A stretch of DNA of 64,000 nt, from contig NZ_JAJSAX010000006.1 in NCBI RefSeq assembly GCF_021261315.1, forward strand, positions 176,279 through 240,278. The letters run 5' to 3'. Below are positions 1 through 8,498 of this stretch, one piece after another. A program made the position numbers and the translations under genes. Within the stretch, counting starts at the first letter, position 1, and each line of letters opens with the position of its first letter. This DNA comes from Epilithonimonas sp. JDS. Its GTDB lineage: Bacteria; Bacteroidota; Bacteroidia; Flavobacteriales; Weeksellaceae. The notes under the pieces were generated by a model. That model searched no databases and was not told the origin of the DNA. It saw only the letters and a program-made list of their open reading frames with translations.

Positions 1-388
1 TCTTAGCGTCAGATTTTGCTGTAGATAAACCTTCAACTTTACCTTGTACTTTAGCATCTTTAGCGTCAACCCAAGCAGCGAATCTCTTCTCAGCTTCAGC
101 CTCGTCAAAAGCACCTTTAGCCACACCACCTTGAAGGTGTTTTTTGTACAAAGCACCTTTGTAAGAAAGGATAGCTCTTGCAGTGTCAGTTGGCTGTGCA
201 CCGTTGTTCAACCATTTAACAGCAGAATCAACGTTCAAATCGATAGTTGCTGGGTTTGTAATTGGGTTGTAAGTACCTAATTTTTCGATGAATCTACCAT
301 CTCTTCTAGCTCTTGCATCCGCAACTACGATGTGGAAGAAAGGTTTTCCTTTCGAACCGTGTCTTTGTAATCTGATTTTTACTGACAT
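1..388 (-). CDS. rpsP: 30S ribosomal protein S16, C-terminus cut by window edge
   Basis: Small-subunit ribosomal protein that stabilises the 5' domain of 16S rRNA during assembly. The reading frame starts at the ATG whose complement is at 386-388 and opens with [20 protein letters not shown], the classic S16 beginning, followed by [20 protein letters not shown]. About 129 codons are visible. The frame is still open at base 1 and already in the Lys/Ala/Asp-rich tail that lengthens S16 in Bacteroidota, so only the end of that tail is missing. It stands apart from trmD, which lies 5 kb away here although the two share an operon in many bacteria. Confidence 0.95.
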   Translation of the reverse strand, partial: MSVKIRLQRHGSKGKPFFHIVVADARARRDGRFIEKLGTYNPITNPATIDLNVDSAVKWLNNGAQPTDTARAILSYKGALYKKHLQGGVAKGAFDEAEAEKRFAAWVDAKDAKVQGKVEGLSTAKSDAK

Positions 389-817
389 ATAATTTTAAAA
401 TTGTGGGAACACGTCCCGGTTAAATATTAAGTGTGCAAAGATATACAAAATTTTCGATTACGAAAAATTTTAGTTAGAAGTTGGAAGTCAGATGTCAGAA
501 GTTTTTTCAAACCTCGAATATCGAATAAAAAAACTTTGAATCTTCGGAGCCGGGAACCTGCTTTCCGTTGCAATTCCTCGCGCCTGGCTTTTCCCAACGC
601 CTGCTGTGGGATTTCCACTGCAATCAGGGCTATGGGATTTGTCATCCAATCAACAATTCTTGAAAATTTAGATAGTTATGAACAATTCTAATCAAACAAT
701 TAAGTCATCAAAGAATGGAAGATTTCCAAAACTTATGTGTCCTTAATTGAACTACCTCACAAATCTTATCATCAACTTAAGTGTTAAAAACTTTTGTGAC
801 TTTTGTGGTTAAAAACA
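389..817. repeat. Non-coding spacer built of dispersed repeats
   Basis: No believable gene. From 473 there is a run of degenerate TTAGAAGT/TCAGAAGT words. Positions 541-640 are an inverted copy of the main dispersed repeat of this window: read on the minus strand, 632-609 is TAGCCCTGATTGCAGTGG followed by AAATCC. Positions 784-817 hold an ACTTTTGTGACTTTTGTGG word. Short open frames on both strands at 427-691 cross these repeats and have no protein-like composition. The spacer separates rpsP from the photolyase gene. Confidence 0.6.
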
Positions 818-2110
818 TTATTTTAAAGCTTTCTTATAAGTCTCCAAAGCTCTTTCCCTCGCAAATTTATGCTCCACGATTCGGTTCTCCACAATGTCTT
901 TTTCAAAATCAGGATTCCATTTTCGGATGTACTTCAAATCTTTGTCAAACTTTTTCGTCTGCTCATCTGGATTGAAAACCCGGAAATACGGCGCCGCATC
1001 GCAACCACAACCTGCCGCCCATTGCCAGTTTCCGTTGTTGGCTGACAAATCATAGTCCAACAATTTCTTCGCAAAATAAGCTTCGCCCCAGCGCCAGTCA
1101 ATCAAAAGATGTTTTGTGAGAAAACTCGCAGTGACCATTCGGATTCTGTTGTGCATTCTGCCGGTTTGGTTTAGTTGGCGCATTCCTGCATCTACGATGG
1201 GATACCCAGTTTCGCCGTTGCTCCATTTTTCAAATTCGGATTCGTTGTTCCGCCACGGGATATTTTCGTATTTCTCTTTGAAACAATAATTGACAACCTT
1301 CGGAAAGTGAAATAGGATTTGCATAAAGAACTCCCGCCAAATCAATTCATTAAGCCAAGTTTCGTTGTGACTTAAGGCGAATTTCACGCATTTGCGAACG
1401 GAGATGGTTCCAAACCTGAGCGCAATTCCCAAATGCGTCGTCGCATCCAAAGCCGGGAAATCTCTTTTTTTATCGTAGTCATCTATGATTTTCGATTCCA
1501 GCGTTGGTTCTTCAAAATCAAAATCTGTTTTCTCAAATCCGATTTCTTTTAAGCTCAGTATTTTCTTCGAAGGTAAATTCAGAAATTGGGTTTTATCAAT
1601 CTTAACCGATTTGTAACCGTCTTCGGTCAGAAGTTTTTTCCATTTGTTGGAGAAAGGTGTGTAAACCGTGTAAGGTTCGCCGTTGTCTTTTGAAACTTCA
1701 TTTTTTTCAAATATAACTTGGTCTTTAAAATCAACGAAATCAATCTTTTTAGTATTGAGAAATTTATTTATTTCCTCATCTCTTTTAATAGCTGACGGTT
1801 CATAATCCCGATTGCAATAGACGGATTTCAAATCATAATCCTTCTGCAGTTGTTTGAAAATTTCCAATGGTTTTCCGTGGAAAGTCAGAAGATTGCTTCC
1901 GGATTCTTTCAGTTCAAGATTGATTTTTTCCAAAACCTGATGAATGTAATCGACACGTCGGTCATATTTATCTTCAAGCTGCCCCAGGATTTCCTTATCG
2001 AAAATAAAAATCGGAATCACTTTCTCGACGGACTTCAAAGCTTCGTACAGACCTTTGTTGTCTTCCAAACGAAGGTCGCGTCGAAACCAGAATATTGAAA
2101 CTTTTTGCAT
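818..2110 (-). CDS. phrB: Cryptochrome/photolyase family protein (CPD photolyase)
   Basis: Flavoprotein that splits UV-induced cyclobutane pyrimidine dimers using blue light. It has 430 residues, a normal length for class I photolyases. The N-terminal antenna domain begins VSIFWFRRDLRLEDNKGLYE. The C-terminal FAD domain carries the WRE block (ELIWREFF), the GYPIVDAGMRQL motif, RMHNRIRMVTASFL and the W-rich DYDLSANNGNWQWAAG block, all flavin and DNA contacts of the family. The stop is followed by repeat-rich spacer. It appears to be a single-gene unit. A DASH-type or other cryptochrome is less likely because the class I signature blocks are intact. Confidence 0.93.
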   Translation of the reverse strand: MQKVSIFWFRRDLRLEDNKGLYEALKSVEKVIPIFIFDKEILGQLEDKYDRRVDYIHQVLEKINLELKESGSNLLTFHGKPLEIFKQLQKDYDLKSVYCNRDYEPSAIKRDEEINKFLNTKKIDFVDFKDQVIFEKNEVSKDNGEPYTVYTPFSNKWKKLLTEDGYKSVKIDKTQFLNLPSKKILSLKEIGFEKTDFDFEEPTLESKIIDDYDKKRDFPALDATTHLGIALRFGTISVRKCVKFALSHNETWLNELIWREFFMQILFHFPKVVNYCFKEKYENIPWRNNESEFEKWSNGETGYPIVDAGMRQLNQTGRMHNRIRMVTASFLTKHLLIDWRWGEAYFAKKLLDYDLSANNGNWQWAAGCGCDAAPYFRVFNPDEQTKKFDKDLKYIRKWNPDFEKDIVENRIVEHKFARERALETYKKALK

Positions 2111-2158
2111 TGATGAAGTTTAAAATGAATTAAGAATTTAAATGTCATAAATATTTCT

Positions 2159-2226
2159 CGCTGATTGGGCAGATTTTGCAGATTAACCGATAATGAAAAT
2201 TTGCTGGATTTGCTAAATCTGCGAGA
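2159..2226. repeat. GCAGATT-type dispersed repeat, inverted arrangement
   Basis: The words GGGCAGATTTTGCAGATT (2167-2184) and TTTGCTAAATCTGC lie in inverted orientation within 70 bp and could form a loose hairpin. Such GCAGATT arrays recur in spacers of flavobacterial genomes as far as I know. Nothing coding is seen here. Confidence 0.45.
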
Positions 2227-2249
2227 GTAAAAAATTTATGAAATAAAAA

Positions 2250-2762
2250 TTATTCCAAACTTCCCATATAGAGCAATCCCAAACATTGCTGGTTTTCTTC
2301 GATGGTCAAAGCATTTTTCAGTTGCTCAACGATTTTTGGTGAACTCCAGTAGCAACCGATATTATTTGCCGTACAAGTCAAATACATATTCTGAACCGCC
2401 ATAGAAACGGCCGAAATCTCCTCCCAATCCGGAACCAATCCACTGAAATTGACAACAATTGAAACCACAACATTCGCCTTCGAAATCTTGAATCCAATAT
2501 CATCATATTTCTTTTGAAGAAACTGAGCTTCCGCCGTCGAATTTTTATAAATATTTTGAAGTTCCAATCCAAGCTTTTGTTTTTCCTCACCTTTGAAAGT
2601 CTTGAAACGCCAAGGTTTTGTGCGCTTGTGATTGGGCGCCAGAACGGCGTTGCTTAGTATTTCGTCAAGAATATGTTGAGGGATTTCTTTGTCGGTGTAA
2701 TCTTTTGGGAAGATGCTTCTGCGCTCTTCTATGATGTTTTTTAAAATTTTAGCGTTTTCCAT
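2250..2762 (-). CDS. Nitroreductase family protein
   Basis: FMN-dependent oxidoreductase of the nitroreductase superfamily, 170 residues, near the short end of the family. The start at 2762 gives MENAKILKNIIEERRSIFPK, with the ERRSIF block that contacts FMN phosphate. Other family blocks are ILSNAVLAPNHKRTKPWRF and a C-terminal segment around NNIGCYWSSP. The open frame continues upstream to 2867, but that stretch reads like a spacer, so the start at 2762 is chosen. The physiological substrate (quinone, flavin, nitro compound) cannot be told from sequence. Confidence 0.85.
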   Translation of the reverse strand: MENAKILKNIIEERRSIFPKDYTDKEIPQHILDEILSNAVLAPNHKRTKPWRFKTFKGEEKQKLGLELQNIYKNSTAEAQFLQKKYDDIGFKISKANVVVSIVVNFSGLVPDWEEISAVSMAVQNMYLTCTANNIGCYWSSPKIVEQLKNALTIEENQQCLGLLYMGSLE

Positions 2763-2879
2763 ATTCAAAGATACGGGAAGAAAGATAAAAGAGCAAAGAG
2801 GAAAGAAAAAAGAGTCAAGTAGTAACCACCCCGTCAAAAATTTTTCAAATTTTCGCCACCCCTCCAAAGGATGGGAATT

Positions 2880-3329
2880 TTAAAACACCTCCACAATTTC
2901 CTGTCCGATTTTATTGAGGACAAAGGAATCGCCGGCTTGCATTCCCATCATCGTTTGTGCCATTGGACTTTCTGGCGAGATGGCGTAGAAGCGGTCGCCT
3001 TGGAAGAAAAATTCCCCCAAAGAAACCGATATGTAAAAACGGGCTTTGTTTGTGATGACCAGCGAACCGAGTTTCACCTTGTCGGAAACGGAGTTCAGGA
3101 CTCTTCGCATTTCGCGTTGCATATTTTTCAGCGAAACCATTTGTTTGTCCAAGAGATAAATTTCCTCCTGGATTTCTTCTCTTATCGAATCGTATTTTGA
3201 AGTTTTCTTGATGTCCCGGCTGGCTTCCAGAGAGAAATTGAGGTAAAACTCAAGCGTCTTCACTTTCCCCGAAATGCTGTCATTCACAAAATTGCGCAAC
3301 TCACTTTTATCGTAAACCGTCTTCTGCAT
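2880..3329 (-). CDS. GreA/GreB-like C-terminal domain protein with altered coil tip
   Basis: 149 residues with the GreA architecture: an N-terminal helical hairpin (about 5-80) and a C-terminal FKBP-like domain with the telltale SPESPMAQTMMGMQAGDSFV motif (about 118-137). Gre factors enter the RNA polymerase secondary channel and trigger transcript cleavage through two acidic residues at the coil tip (D-L-S-E in GreA). Here the matching stretch reads RDIKKTSKYD: the Asp may be kept but the Glu position is Lys. It is therefore probably a Gre paralogue without normal cleavage activity, perhaps a channel-binding regulator. The canonical greA lies at 40919. It starts at ATG 3329 and is followed by a palindromic repeat upstream. 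Confidence 0.75.
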   Translation of the reverse strand: MQKTVYDKSELRNFVNDSISGKVKTLEFYLNFSLEASRDIKKTSKYDSIREEIQEEIYLLDKQMVSLKNMQREMRRVLNSVSDKVKLGSLVITNKARFYISVSLGEFFFQGDRFYAISPESPMAQTMMGMQAGDSFVLNKIGQEIVEVF

Positions 3330-3379
3330 AAATCCAATTTTGAATAAAGATAAAAATTATTTTTTGGAATCGAAATATT

Positions 3380-3412
3380 AGCCTTATCAAGGTTTTGAAC
3401 CTTGACAAGGCT
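3380..3412. repeat. Palindromic repeat, copy 1
   Basis: Near-perfect hairpin: AGCCTTATCAAGGTT, a short loop, then AACCTTGACAAGGCT. Closely related palindromes sit at 16449-16481 and 24570-24602. It lies between two minus-strand genes and is followed by a T-rich stretch on the plus strand, so it could also act in transcript 3'-end formation. Confidence 0.7.
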
Positions 3413-3435
3413 TTTTGTCTTTTGTCATTGAGATT

Positions 3436-4110
3436 TTACTGACTCAATTCATAATTTCGTTTCGCCCACATTTTGCAAGGTTTTATCCATTCATCAGAAG
3501 CGATGTATAGAAATCCGTGTTTCAATCCTGTGTTCAATTCGATTTCTTTAAAATGATTAACTTTTAACTTCGAAGTTTCCTTTCGCCTAATTGCTGAAAC
3601 ACCAAATATGTCAGATTTCTCATAGATTGTCAAAATATTCCCACAGAACTGGATTGTTGGAATTTCTTCAATATCAGAATCCTGAAAACTGCCGATGAAA
3701 ACAAAATTCAAATCCGGATTTTTCGCAAAAGTGGAAACAAATTGTGCAATGTAACCACCTTTTGAAGTTCCGATAACCGTGATGTGATTGGGCTGAACAC
3801 CTTTTGAAATTAAACTGTCGATTTGAGAAACGACTTTGTTTGCAAATGCACGTTCATTGGCTTTTGGATTTCTTTTTTCGCTGAAAACCACAAAGCCGTC
3901 ATTTTTGAAAGACTGTAAAATGCCTTTGTAATCAACTGTTACGTTGTATTTATCTGCGAAAGTTCCATCTGGATTTTCTTCCAGAAATTTATTATGAATA
4001 AAGAAAATATAATCTTTTTCGGTTTCAGATTTTTGAGCTTCTTTATTGGAATTACAGCTGGTAAAAATCAGAAAAAGTACAAGCGGAATAAGGTTTATAA
4101 GCTTTTTCAT
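3436..4110 (-). CDS. Alpha/beta-hydrolase-like lipoprotein
   Basis: 224 residues. The signal peptide MKKLINLIPLVLFLIFTSC ends in a lipobox Cys at about residue 19, so the protein is probably membrane-anchored. A nucleophile elbow GTSKGG (G-x-S-x-G type, around residue 114) and a late LKHGFLY with a candidate catalytic His suggest an alpha/beta-hydrolase fold. The substrate is unknown. The gene starts 1 nt after the end of the upstream serine hydrolase gene (4112-5167), so the two are surely co-transcribed and may act on related substrates. Confidence 0.75.
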   Translation of the reverse strand: MKKLINLIPLVLFLIFTSCNSNKEAQKSETEKDYIFFIHNKFLEENPDGTFADKYNVTVDYKGILQSFKNDGFVVFSEKRNPKANERAFANKVVSQIDSLISKGVQPNHITVIGTSKGGYIAQFVSTFAKNPDLNFVFIGSFQDSDIEEIPTIQFCGNILTIYEKSDIFGVSAIRRKETSKLKVNHFKEIELNTGLKHGFLYIASDEWIKPCKMWAKRNYELSQ

Positions 4111-4111
4111 A

Positions 4112-5167
4112 TTATTTTAGAAGTTTACTTTCTAATACAATTTTTCTGATTTCCTGCTCAAAATAATAAGCAATATCAAAATTCTCATTCGCCACATTTT
4201 CCATTACTATGATGCTCGTTTTGGTCTTCGGATAATATAAATTGACCGCCGTAAAACCTTCACCTGGATGAAAACCTGTGTGCCCAATTTCGTTGATGTT
4301 GCCCTTGTCATTGATTCTCAAACCGTAGCCATAACCAATCGGATTTTCACCAAAGAGTTGATGTGTTGCCGTTACAGAATAATTGGTCATTAATTTATAA
4401 GTTTCTAGTTTCAAAAGTTTGCCGTTGTGCAAAGCTTCGTTCCATTTGGCTAAATCGGGTGCGGTCACAATCAGATGACTTCCAAAATAATACGAAGTAT
4501 CAAAACTTGATTTTTCATTCATTTTGAAACTGCCGTCTTTTCTAATGGTGTGGCCTTTTGTCAAAAGTTTACTATTGTTTTCGTTAGGATAAGCACTGTC
4601 ATTCATTTTGCATTTTTTGAATAATGCCGTCACCAATTCCTCGTAACTTTTCCCACTTTGTTTTTCCAAGACCAATCCCGCGACAGAATATCCGACATTG
4701 GAATAACTGAATTCCGTTCCCGTTTTCAATTTCAAAGTTGGTTTCAAATCATCGCTGTAAAGTCCCGAAGTATGATTCAATAAGTGATGAACGGTAATGG
4801 TATCTGCCCACGAATATTCGAAATCCGGCAAATATTTCCGAATTGGGACGTGCAAATCAATCGTTCCTTTTTCAACTTCTTGCAAAATCAAGGTTGCTGT
4901 AATCTGCTTGGCGATGGACATTGTCGAAAATCTATCCTTAATTTTCAAAGGCGTTTTCTTGTTGAAATCCACGTAACCAAAAGCCTTAGAATATTTTTCT
5001 TTTCCATTTTGTTGAATGAAAACAACGCCGTTGAAAGTTCGTAGCGTTTTGCCCTTGATTAAGCTGTCGATTTTGGATGAATAATCGTCTTTTCGTTGTG
5101 CTTCGGCTTTACAAGATGTCAATAAAATAGCGACAACAAAGCCAGCCAATTTGAAAAAGTGTCTCAT
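4112..5167 (-). CDS. Serine hydrolase, beta-lactamase/class C penicillin-binding-like lipoprotein
   Basis: 351 residues with a lipoprotein signal ending LLTSC. The AmpC/DD-peptidase fold is shown by the S-x-x-K motif SIAK (in FSTMSIAKQ), the Y-x-N motif YSN (in FSYSNVGYS) and HTG (in GHTGFHPGEG) in place of the KTG box. Such proteins include esterases, DD-peptidases and D-amino-acid peptidases, and true beta-lactamase activity is only one possibility. It is co-transcribed with the hydrolase lipoprotein just downstream. Confidence 0.82.
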   Translation of the reverse strand: MRHFFKLAGFVVAILLTSCKAEAQRKDDYSSKIDSLIKGKTLRTFNGVVFIQQNGKEKYSKAFGYVDFNKKTPLKIKDRFSTMSIAKQITATLILQEVEKGTIDLHVPIRKYLPDFEYSWADTITVHHLLNHTSGLYSDDLKPTLKLKTGTEFSYSNVGYSVAGLVLEKQSGKSYEELVTALFKKCKMNDSAYPNENNSKLLTKGHTIRKDGSFKMNEKSSFDTSYYFGSHLIVTAPDLAKWNEALHNGKLLKLETYKLMTNYSVTATHQLFGENPIGYGYGLRINDKGNINEIGHTGFHPGEGFTAVNLYYPKTKTSIIVMENVANENFDIAYYFEQEIRKIVLESKLLK

Positions 5168-5210
5168 TTGTGTTTTTGAAATTGGTTAAAAGTTTGGTTT
5201 TTTCCTGAAA

Positions 5211-5885
5211 TTATTCCAAAAGGTCAGGTCGTCTTTCCTTCGTCACTCTCACTGCTTCATCGTGCAACCAATCTTCAATGGCTGAAGTATTTCCGCTTAA
5301 CAAGATTTTTGGAACAGATAAACCTTTGTAAGTTTCTGGTCTTGTGTAGATTGGAGGCGAAAGAAGATTATCTTGGAAACTATCCGTCAAAGCACTTTGT
5401 TCATCATTCAAAACGCCAGGCAAAAGTCGGATGACGGAATCTGCCAAAACACAGGCCGCCAATTCTCCGCCAGTCAAAACGTAGTCGCCGATGGAAATTT
5501 CTTTCGTGATGTGAAGGTCACGAACTCGTTGGTCAACGCCTTTGTAATGTCCACAAAGGAAAATCAGATTTTTTTTGATAGATAAAGTATTCGCAATTCT
5601 TTGATTCAAAGTTTCGCCCTCTGGTGTGAGGTAGATGATCTCGTCGTAATCTCTTTGCGATTTTAGGTCGGAGATGCAGTTGTCCAAAGGTTCGACTGTC
5701 ATTATCATTCCTGCGCCACCGCCGTACGGTTCGTCATCGACTTTGCGGTGTTTGTTGGTGCTCCAATCTCTGATATTGTGAAAATGCACTTCTGCCAATC
5801 CTTTTTCCATCGCTCTTTTCAAAATCGAGGTTTGGAATGGGCTTTCCATCAGTTCTGGAAGTACACTTATGATGTCTATTCGCAT
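5211..5885 (-). CDS. trmD: tRNA (guanine-37-N1)-methyltransferase
   Basis: Methylates G37 next to the anticodon using S-adenosylmethionine and prevents +1 frameshifting. It is an essential SPOUT-class enzyme. The chosen start (5885) gives [17 protein letters not shown], the typical opening. Family blocks follow: [13 protein letters not shown], the knot segments [11 protein letters not shown] and [13 protein letters not shown], and a late RPETY. The product is 224 residues, slightly shorter than the E. coli protein. The frame stays open to 5939, but that extension is translated from simple-sequence repeat DNA and is rejected. Confidence 0.95.
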   Translation of the reverse strand: MRIDIISVLPELMESPFQTSILKRAMEKGLAEVHFHNIRDWSTNKHRKVDDEPYGGGAGMIMTVEPLDNCISDLKSQRDYDEIIYLTPEGETLNQRIANTLSIKKNLIFLCGHYKGVDQRVRDLHITKEISIGDYVLTGGELAACVLADSVIRLLPGVLNDEQSALTDSFQDNLLSPPIYTRPETYKGLSVPKILLSGNTSAIEDWLHDEAVRVTKERRPDLLE

Positions 5886-5955
5886 AATTATAAATGATGA
5901 ATGATGAATGATAAGTGATGAATTGCAATCAATTATCATTTATCAACTATCGATT
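5886..5955. repeat. TGATGAATGATAA-type simple-sequence repeat
   Basis: Repeated ATGATGAATG words followed by an inverted CAATTATCATTTATCAACTA segment. The latter is nearly identical to a segment in the spacer at 62648-62670. It lies in the leader of trmD and explains the spurious upstream extension of that frame. Confidence 0.55.
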
Positions 5956-5958
5956 ATA

Positions 5959-7218
5959 TTACTGTTCTGTAGCGTTTTTTCTTGATGGCGCAATGATCAA
6001 CCTTAATGAAGAATCTTTGTTGATGTAACTCCACATCCAGTTGAAGAAAATGGCCAGCTTATTTCTAACGCTCAGAATCAGCATCAAATGTAAGAACATC
6101 CAGAAATACCAAGCAAGAAATCCCTGAAATTTAAATTTAGGAAGGTCGACAACTGCGCGGTGTTTTCCAATAGTCGCCATCGATCCACGGTCAATATATT
6201 CATATTCTGTCCAGTCTTTTTCCGACTCTTTTTTGAAATTCCTAGCCAGATTTTTCCCTTGATTAATGGCCACATTTGCTAACTGTGGATGCGCTTGTGG
6301 ATACTTTGGCGTCTCCATATATGCTATGTCGCCAATGGCAAAGATATTATCGAAACCTTTGACTTTGTTGTACCGGTCAACGATATATCGGTTTCTGACA
6401 AGGTTTTCTATATTAAAATCATCAATGATATTTCCTGTAACGCCCGCTGCCCAGATTACATTATTGGTTGGGATAGAGTTACCGCTTTTCATATAAATCA
6501 CTTCGCCGTCATAATCCGTCACACGTTCGTTTTTCATAAAGTTGACACCCAGCTGGATCAGATATTTCTCCGCTGCATCCTGAGATTCCTGGCTCATGGC
6601 GTCCAAAGGTTTGTCGCTCGAACTTATTAGAATGATATTAAGATCGGAGAAATTCATTCTCGGATAATCTCTTGGCAAGATGCTGGATTTCATTTCAGAA
6701 AATGCACCTGCCAATTCCACGCCGGTTGGTCCGCTGCCTACAATTACGAGATTCCAGTTCCCATCATCACTGGCTTTCCTTTCAATAATCATTTTCTCGA
6801 AAGTCATTAAGATATGATTTCGGATCGTAATGGCTTCCTGGGTATTTTTCATTCCGAGCGCCAAATCCTGCATTTTTTCGTTGCCGAAAAAGTTGGTTTT
6901 ACAGCCTGTTGCGATCACGAGTTTGTCATACGTGAAAACGCCGTCTTCGCCAATCACTTTGTTTTCGGACGGAATAATCTTTTTGACTTCAGTCATCCGG
7001 AATTGGATATTCTTAGATTTCTGAAAGATTTTTCTGAAAGGGAAGGAGATATTGGAAGGTTCGATTCTTCCTGTTGCCACTTGGTAGAAGAGAGGCTGGA
7101 ACATATGGTGGTTCATTTTATCTATGACCATCACTTTATATTTTCCCTGATTATTAAGATTCCTTGCAAGCTGCAAACCTGCGAAACCACCTCCGATAAT
7201 GACAATCTTTTCCCTCAT
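5959..7218 (-). CDS. ndh: Type II NADH:quinone oxidoreductase (NDH-2)
   Basis: Single-subunit, non-proton-pumping NADH dehydrogenase that feeds electrons to menaquinone. It has 419 residues. The N-terminal Rossmann motif VIIGGGFAGLQLARNL binds FAD. A second dinucleotide motif VIVGSGPTGVELAGAF binds NADH, and FAIGDIAYMETPKYPQAHPQ matches the conserved GD/AQ block. The C-terminal stretch FLAWYFWMFLHLMLILSVR is the amphipathic/hydrophobic membrane-anchoring helix of NDH-2. It is a stand-alone gene; the downstream spacer is short and trmD follows. Confidence 0.92.
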   Translation of the reverse strand: MREKIVIIGGGFAGLQLARNLNNQGKYKVMVIDKMNHHMFQPLFYQVATGRIEPSNISFPFRKIFQKSKNIQFRMTEVKKIIPSENKVIGEDGVFTYDKLVIATGCKTNFFGNEKMQDLALGMKNTQEAITIRNHILMTFEKMIIERKASDDGNWNLVIVGSGPTGVELAGAFSEMKSSILPRDYPRMNFSDLNIILISSSDKPLDAMSQESQDAAEKYLIQLGVNFMKNERVTDYDGEVIYMKSGNSIPTNNVIWAAGVTGNIIDDFNIENLVRNRYIVDRYNKVKGFDNIFAIGDIAYMETPKYPQAHPQLANVAINQGKNLARNFKKESEKDWTEYEYIDRGSMATIGKHRAVVDLPKFKFQGFLAWYFWMFLHLMLILSVRNKLAIFFNWMWSYINKDSSLRLIIAPSRKNATEQ

Positions 7219-7310
7219 TGCGAATTTTTTATAAAATTAAGGTTTTTATTTGGCTTGTGAGTCAGCAAATATTATGCTTGAAATTTATTAAAAAAAACAT
7301 TTTTTAAAAT

Positions 7311-7346
7311 AAAAAAGAGCCCTGCCAGAATAATCTGACAGGACCC
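7311..7346 (-). terminator. Intrinsic terminator of the B12 uptake unit
   Basis: On the minus strand a strong stem (GGTCCTGTCAGA / TCTGGCAGGGCT) is followed by a T run (complement of 7311-7316). It follows the DUF5074 gene. The 23 nt between the stop codon and this hairpin (7347-7369) recur exactly before another terminator at 47036-47058. Confidence 0.85.
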
Positions 7347-7369
7347 CTAAAAACACAAATGATGAAAAA

Positions 7370-8425
7370 TTAATTTTTATAGAAACCATTCGTTCCGATT
7401 CCGGATTTGAACGATTTGATTTGATTTCCGCTTAGTGAATAAACATAAGATGTACTTTCTCCGCTAAAACTCGAATTGGATACAAAAATCTTCCCGTCTA
7501 TCACATTAAAACTGTAAGAATAAGCCGGTGTTGTGAATAATGTAGTGACAGCAGAGGTTGCTGATGACATGTTCTTAGAATAAACCTTGTTAGCACCATC
7601 TAAGAAATAGAAGTTGCCAGATTCGATTCTTAATTTCTGAACGTTTGGAATTCCGGTAAGCGTAGTTACAGTAAAAGTTCCGTCTGCTGCATTGATCTTA
7701 TAAATGTAAGAATCTGTATTCCCCGAAGATAAAGCGTAAGCATAGCCTTCGTAAGAAATAAGATCAGAAATTGCTCCTGAATCTGGCAATATAACTGTCT
7801 TGTCGATAGCATTGGTAGACGGTTTTACAATCGTTATCGTGTGACCTGTAATGTCCATAGAGTTGGTTGCAAAATTGTAAAGAGTTCCATCTGTCTGTAC
7901 AACGATGTTTCCACCTGCTTCCACTACTTTTTCTGCGTAACGGTCAAAGTTGATGCTTTTTATGAATGTATTGTCTGCATTGTTGTAGATGTTCAACTTT
8001 TTTACATTGGCAAAATCATAGTTTGTAACGTAATACTGGCTTTCTGTAAATGCGATGTATCTTGGACCTACAAGATTGGAAGTGACAGTTGTATTTTTGC
8101 TAAAATTGAAACGGTTTGCGATCACAATTTTGTTGCTGTTGTTAACAACCAAATAAGCATTAGTCCCTTTGAAACCGATCGTTTGGAGAACGTCTCCAAG
8201 ATTTTCGTTATTTGCCTTTGTGTAAATGTCCGATTTTCCTTCACTTAAATCTGAAGAAAGAAAGTCTACGCTGGCATCTGGTTTTGTAAATGAACCCTCA
8301 TTGACAACCAGAATCCCACTGTAAGAAGTTTCCTGATTGTTGTAAATCTCGTCATCGTCATTACAAGATGCAACAACCAAAAGGGCTGATGCAAAAACTG
8401 CGGTTAAAAATCTGTTGAATTTCAT
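7370..8425 (-). CDS. DUF5074 beta-propeller lipoprotein, probable cobalamin-binding BtuG-like partner
   Basis: 351 residues with the lipoprotein signal SALLVVASC (Cys about residue 20) followed by an acidic DDDE stretch typical of surface-exposed Bacteroidota lipoproteins. Repeated YLVVNNSNKIVI / YYVTNYDFANVKKL / YAYALSSGNTDSYIYKI units indicate a YncE/DUF5074-type beta-propeller. It lies 73 nt downstream of a BtuB-like receptor under a cobalamin riboswitch. In Bacteroides the propeller lipoprotein BtuG caps BtuB and captures B12. Assigning that job here is inference from the shared operon and fold, not from a binding-site match. Confidence 0.8.
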   Translation of the reverse strand: MKFNRFLTAVFASALLVVASCNDDDEIYNNQETSYSGILVVNEGSFTKPDASVDFLSSDLSEGKSDIYTKANNENLGDVLQTIGFKGTNAYLVVNNSNKIVIANRFNFSKNTTVTSNLVGPRYIAFTESQYYVTNYDFANVKKLNIYNNADNTFIKSINFDRYAEKVVEAGGNIVVQTDGTLYNFATNSMDITGHTITIVKPSTNAIDKTVILPDSGAISDLISYEGYAYALSSGNTDSYIYKINAADGTFTVTTLTGIPNVQKLRIESGNFYFLDGANKVYSKNMSSATSAVTTLFTTPAYSYSFNVIDGKIFVSNSSFSGESTSYVYSLSGNQIKSFKSGIGTNGFYKN

Positions 8426-8498
8426 AATATATTTATTTATTGTTTTTATTTGAATAATGTTTACCGCAAATTGCTGGGTTCATTATATATTTATTGTT

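Noticed and set aside
427..691. Overlapping open frames on both strands in the rpsP-photolyase spacer
   Set aside because: They are read from copies of the dispersed repeat and simple TTAGAAGT repeats. No domain, start context or protein-like composition supports them.
5886..5939. Upstream extension of trmD
   Set aside because: The 18 extra residues come from a TGATGAATGATAA repeat. The standard TrmD N-terminus begins exactly at 5885.
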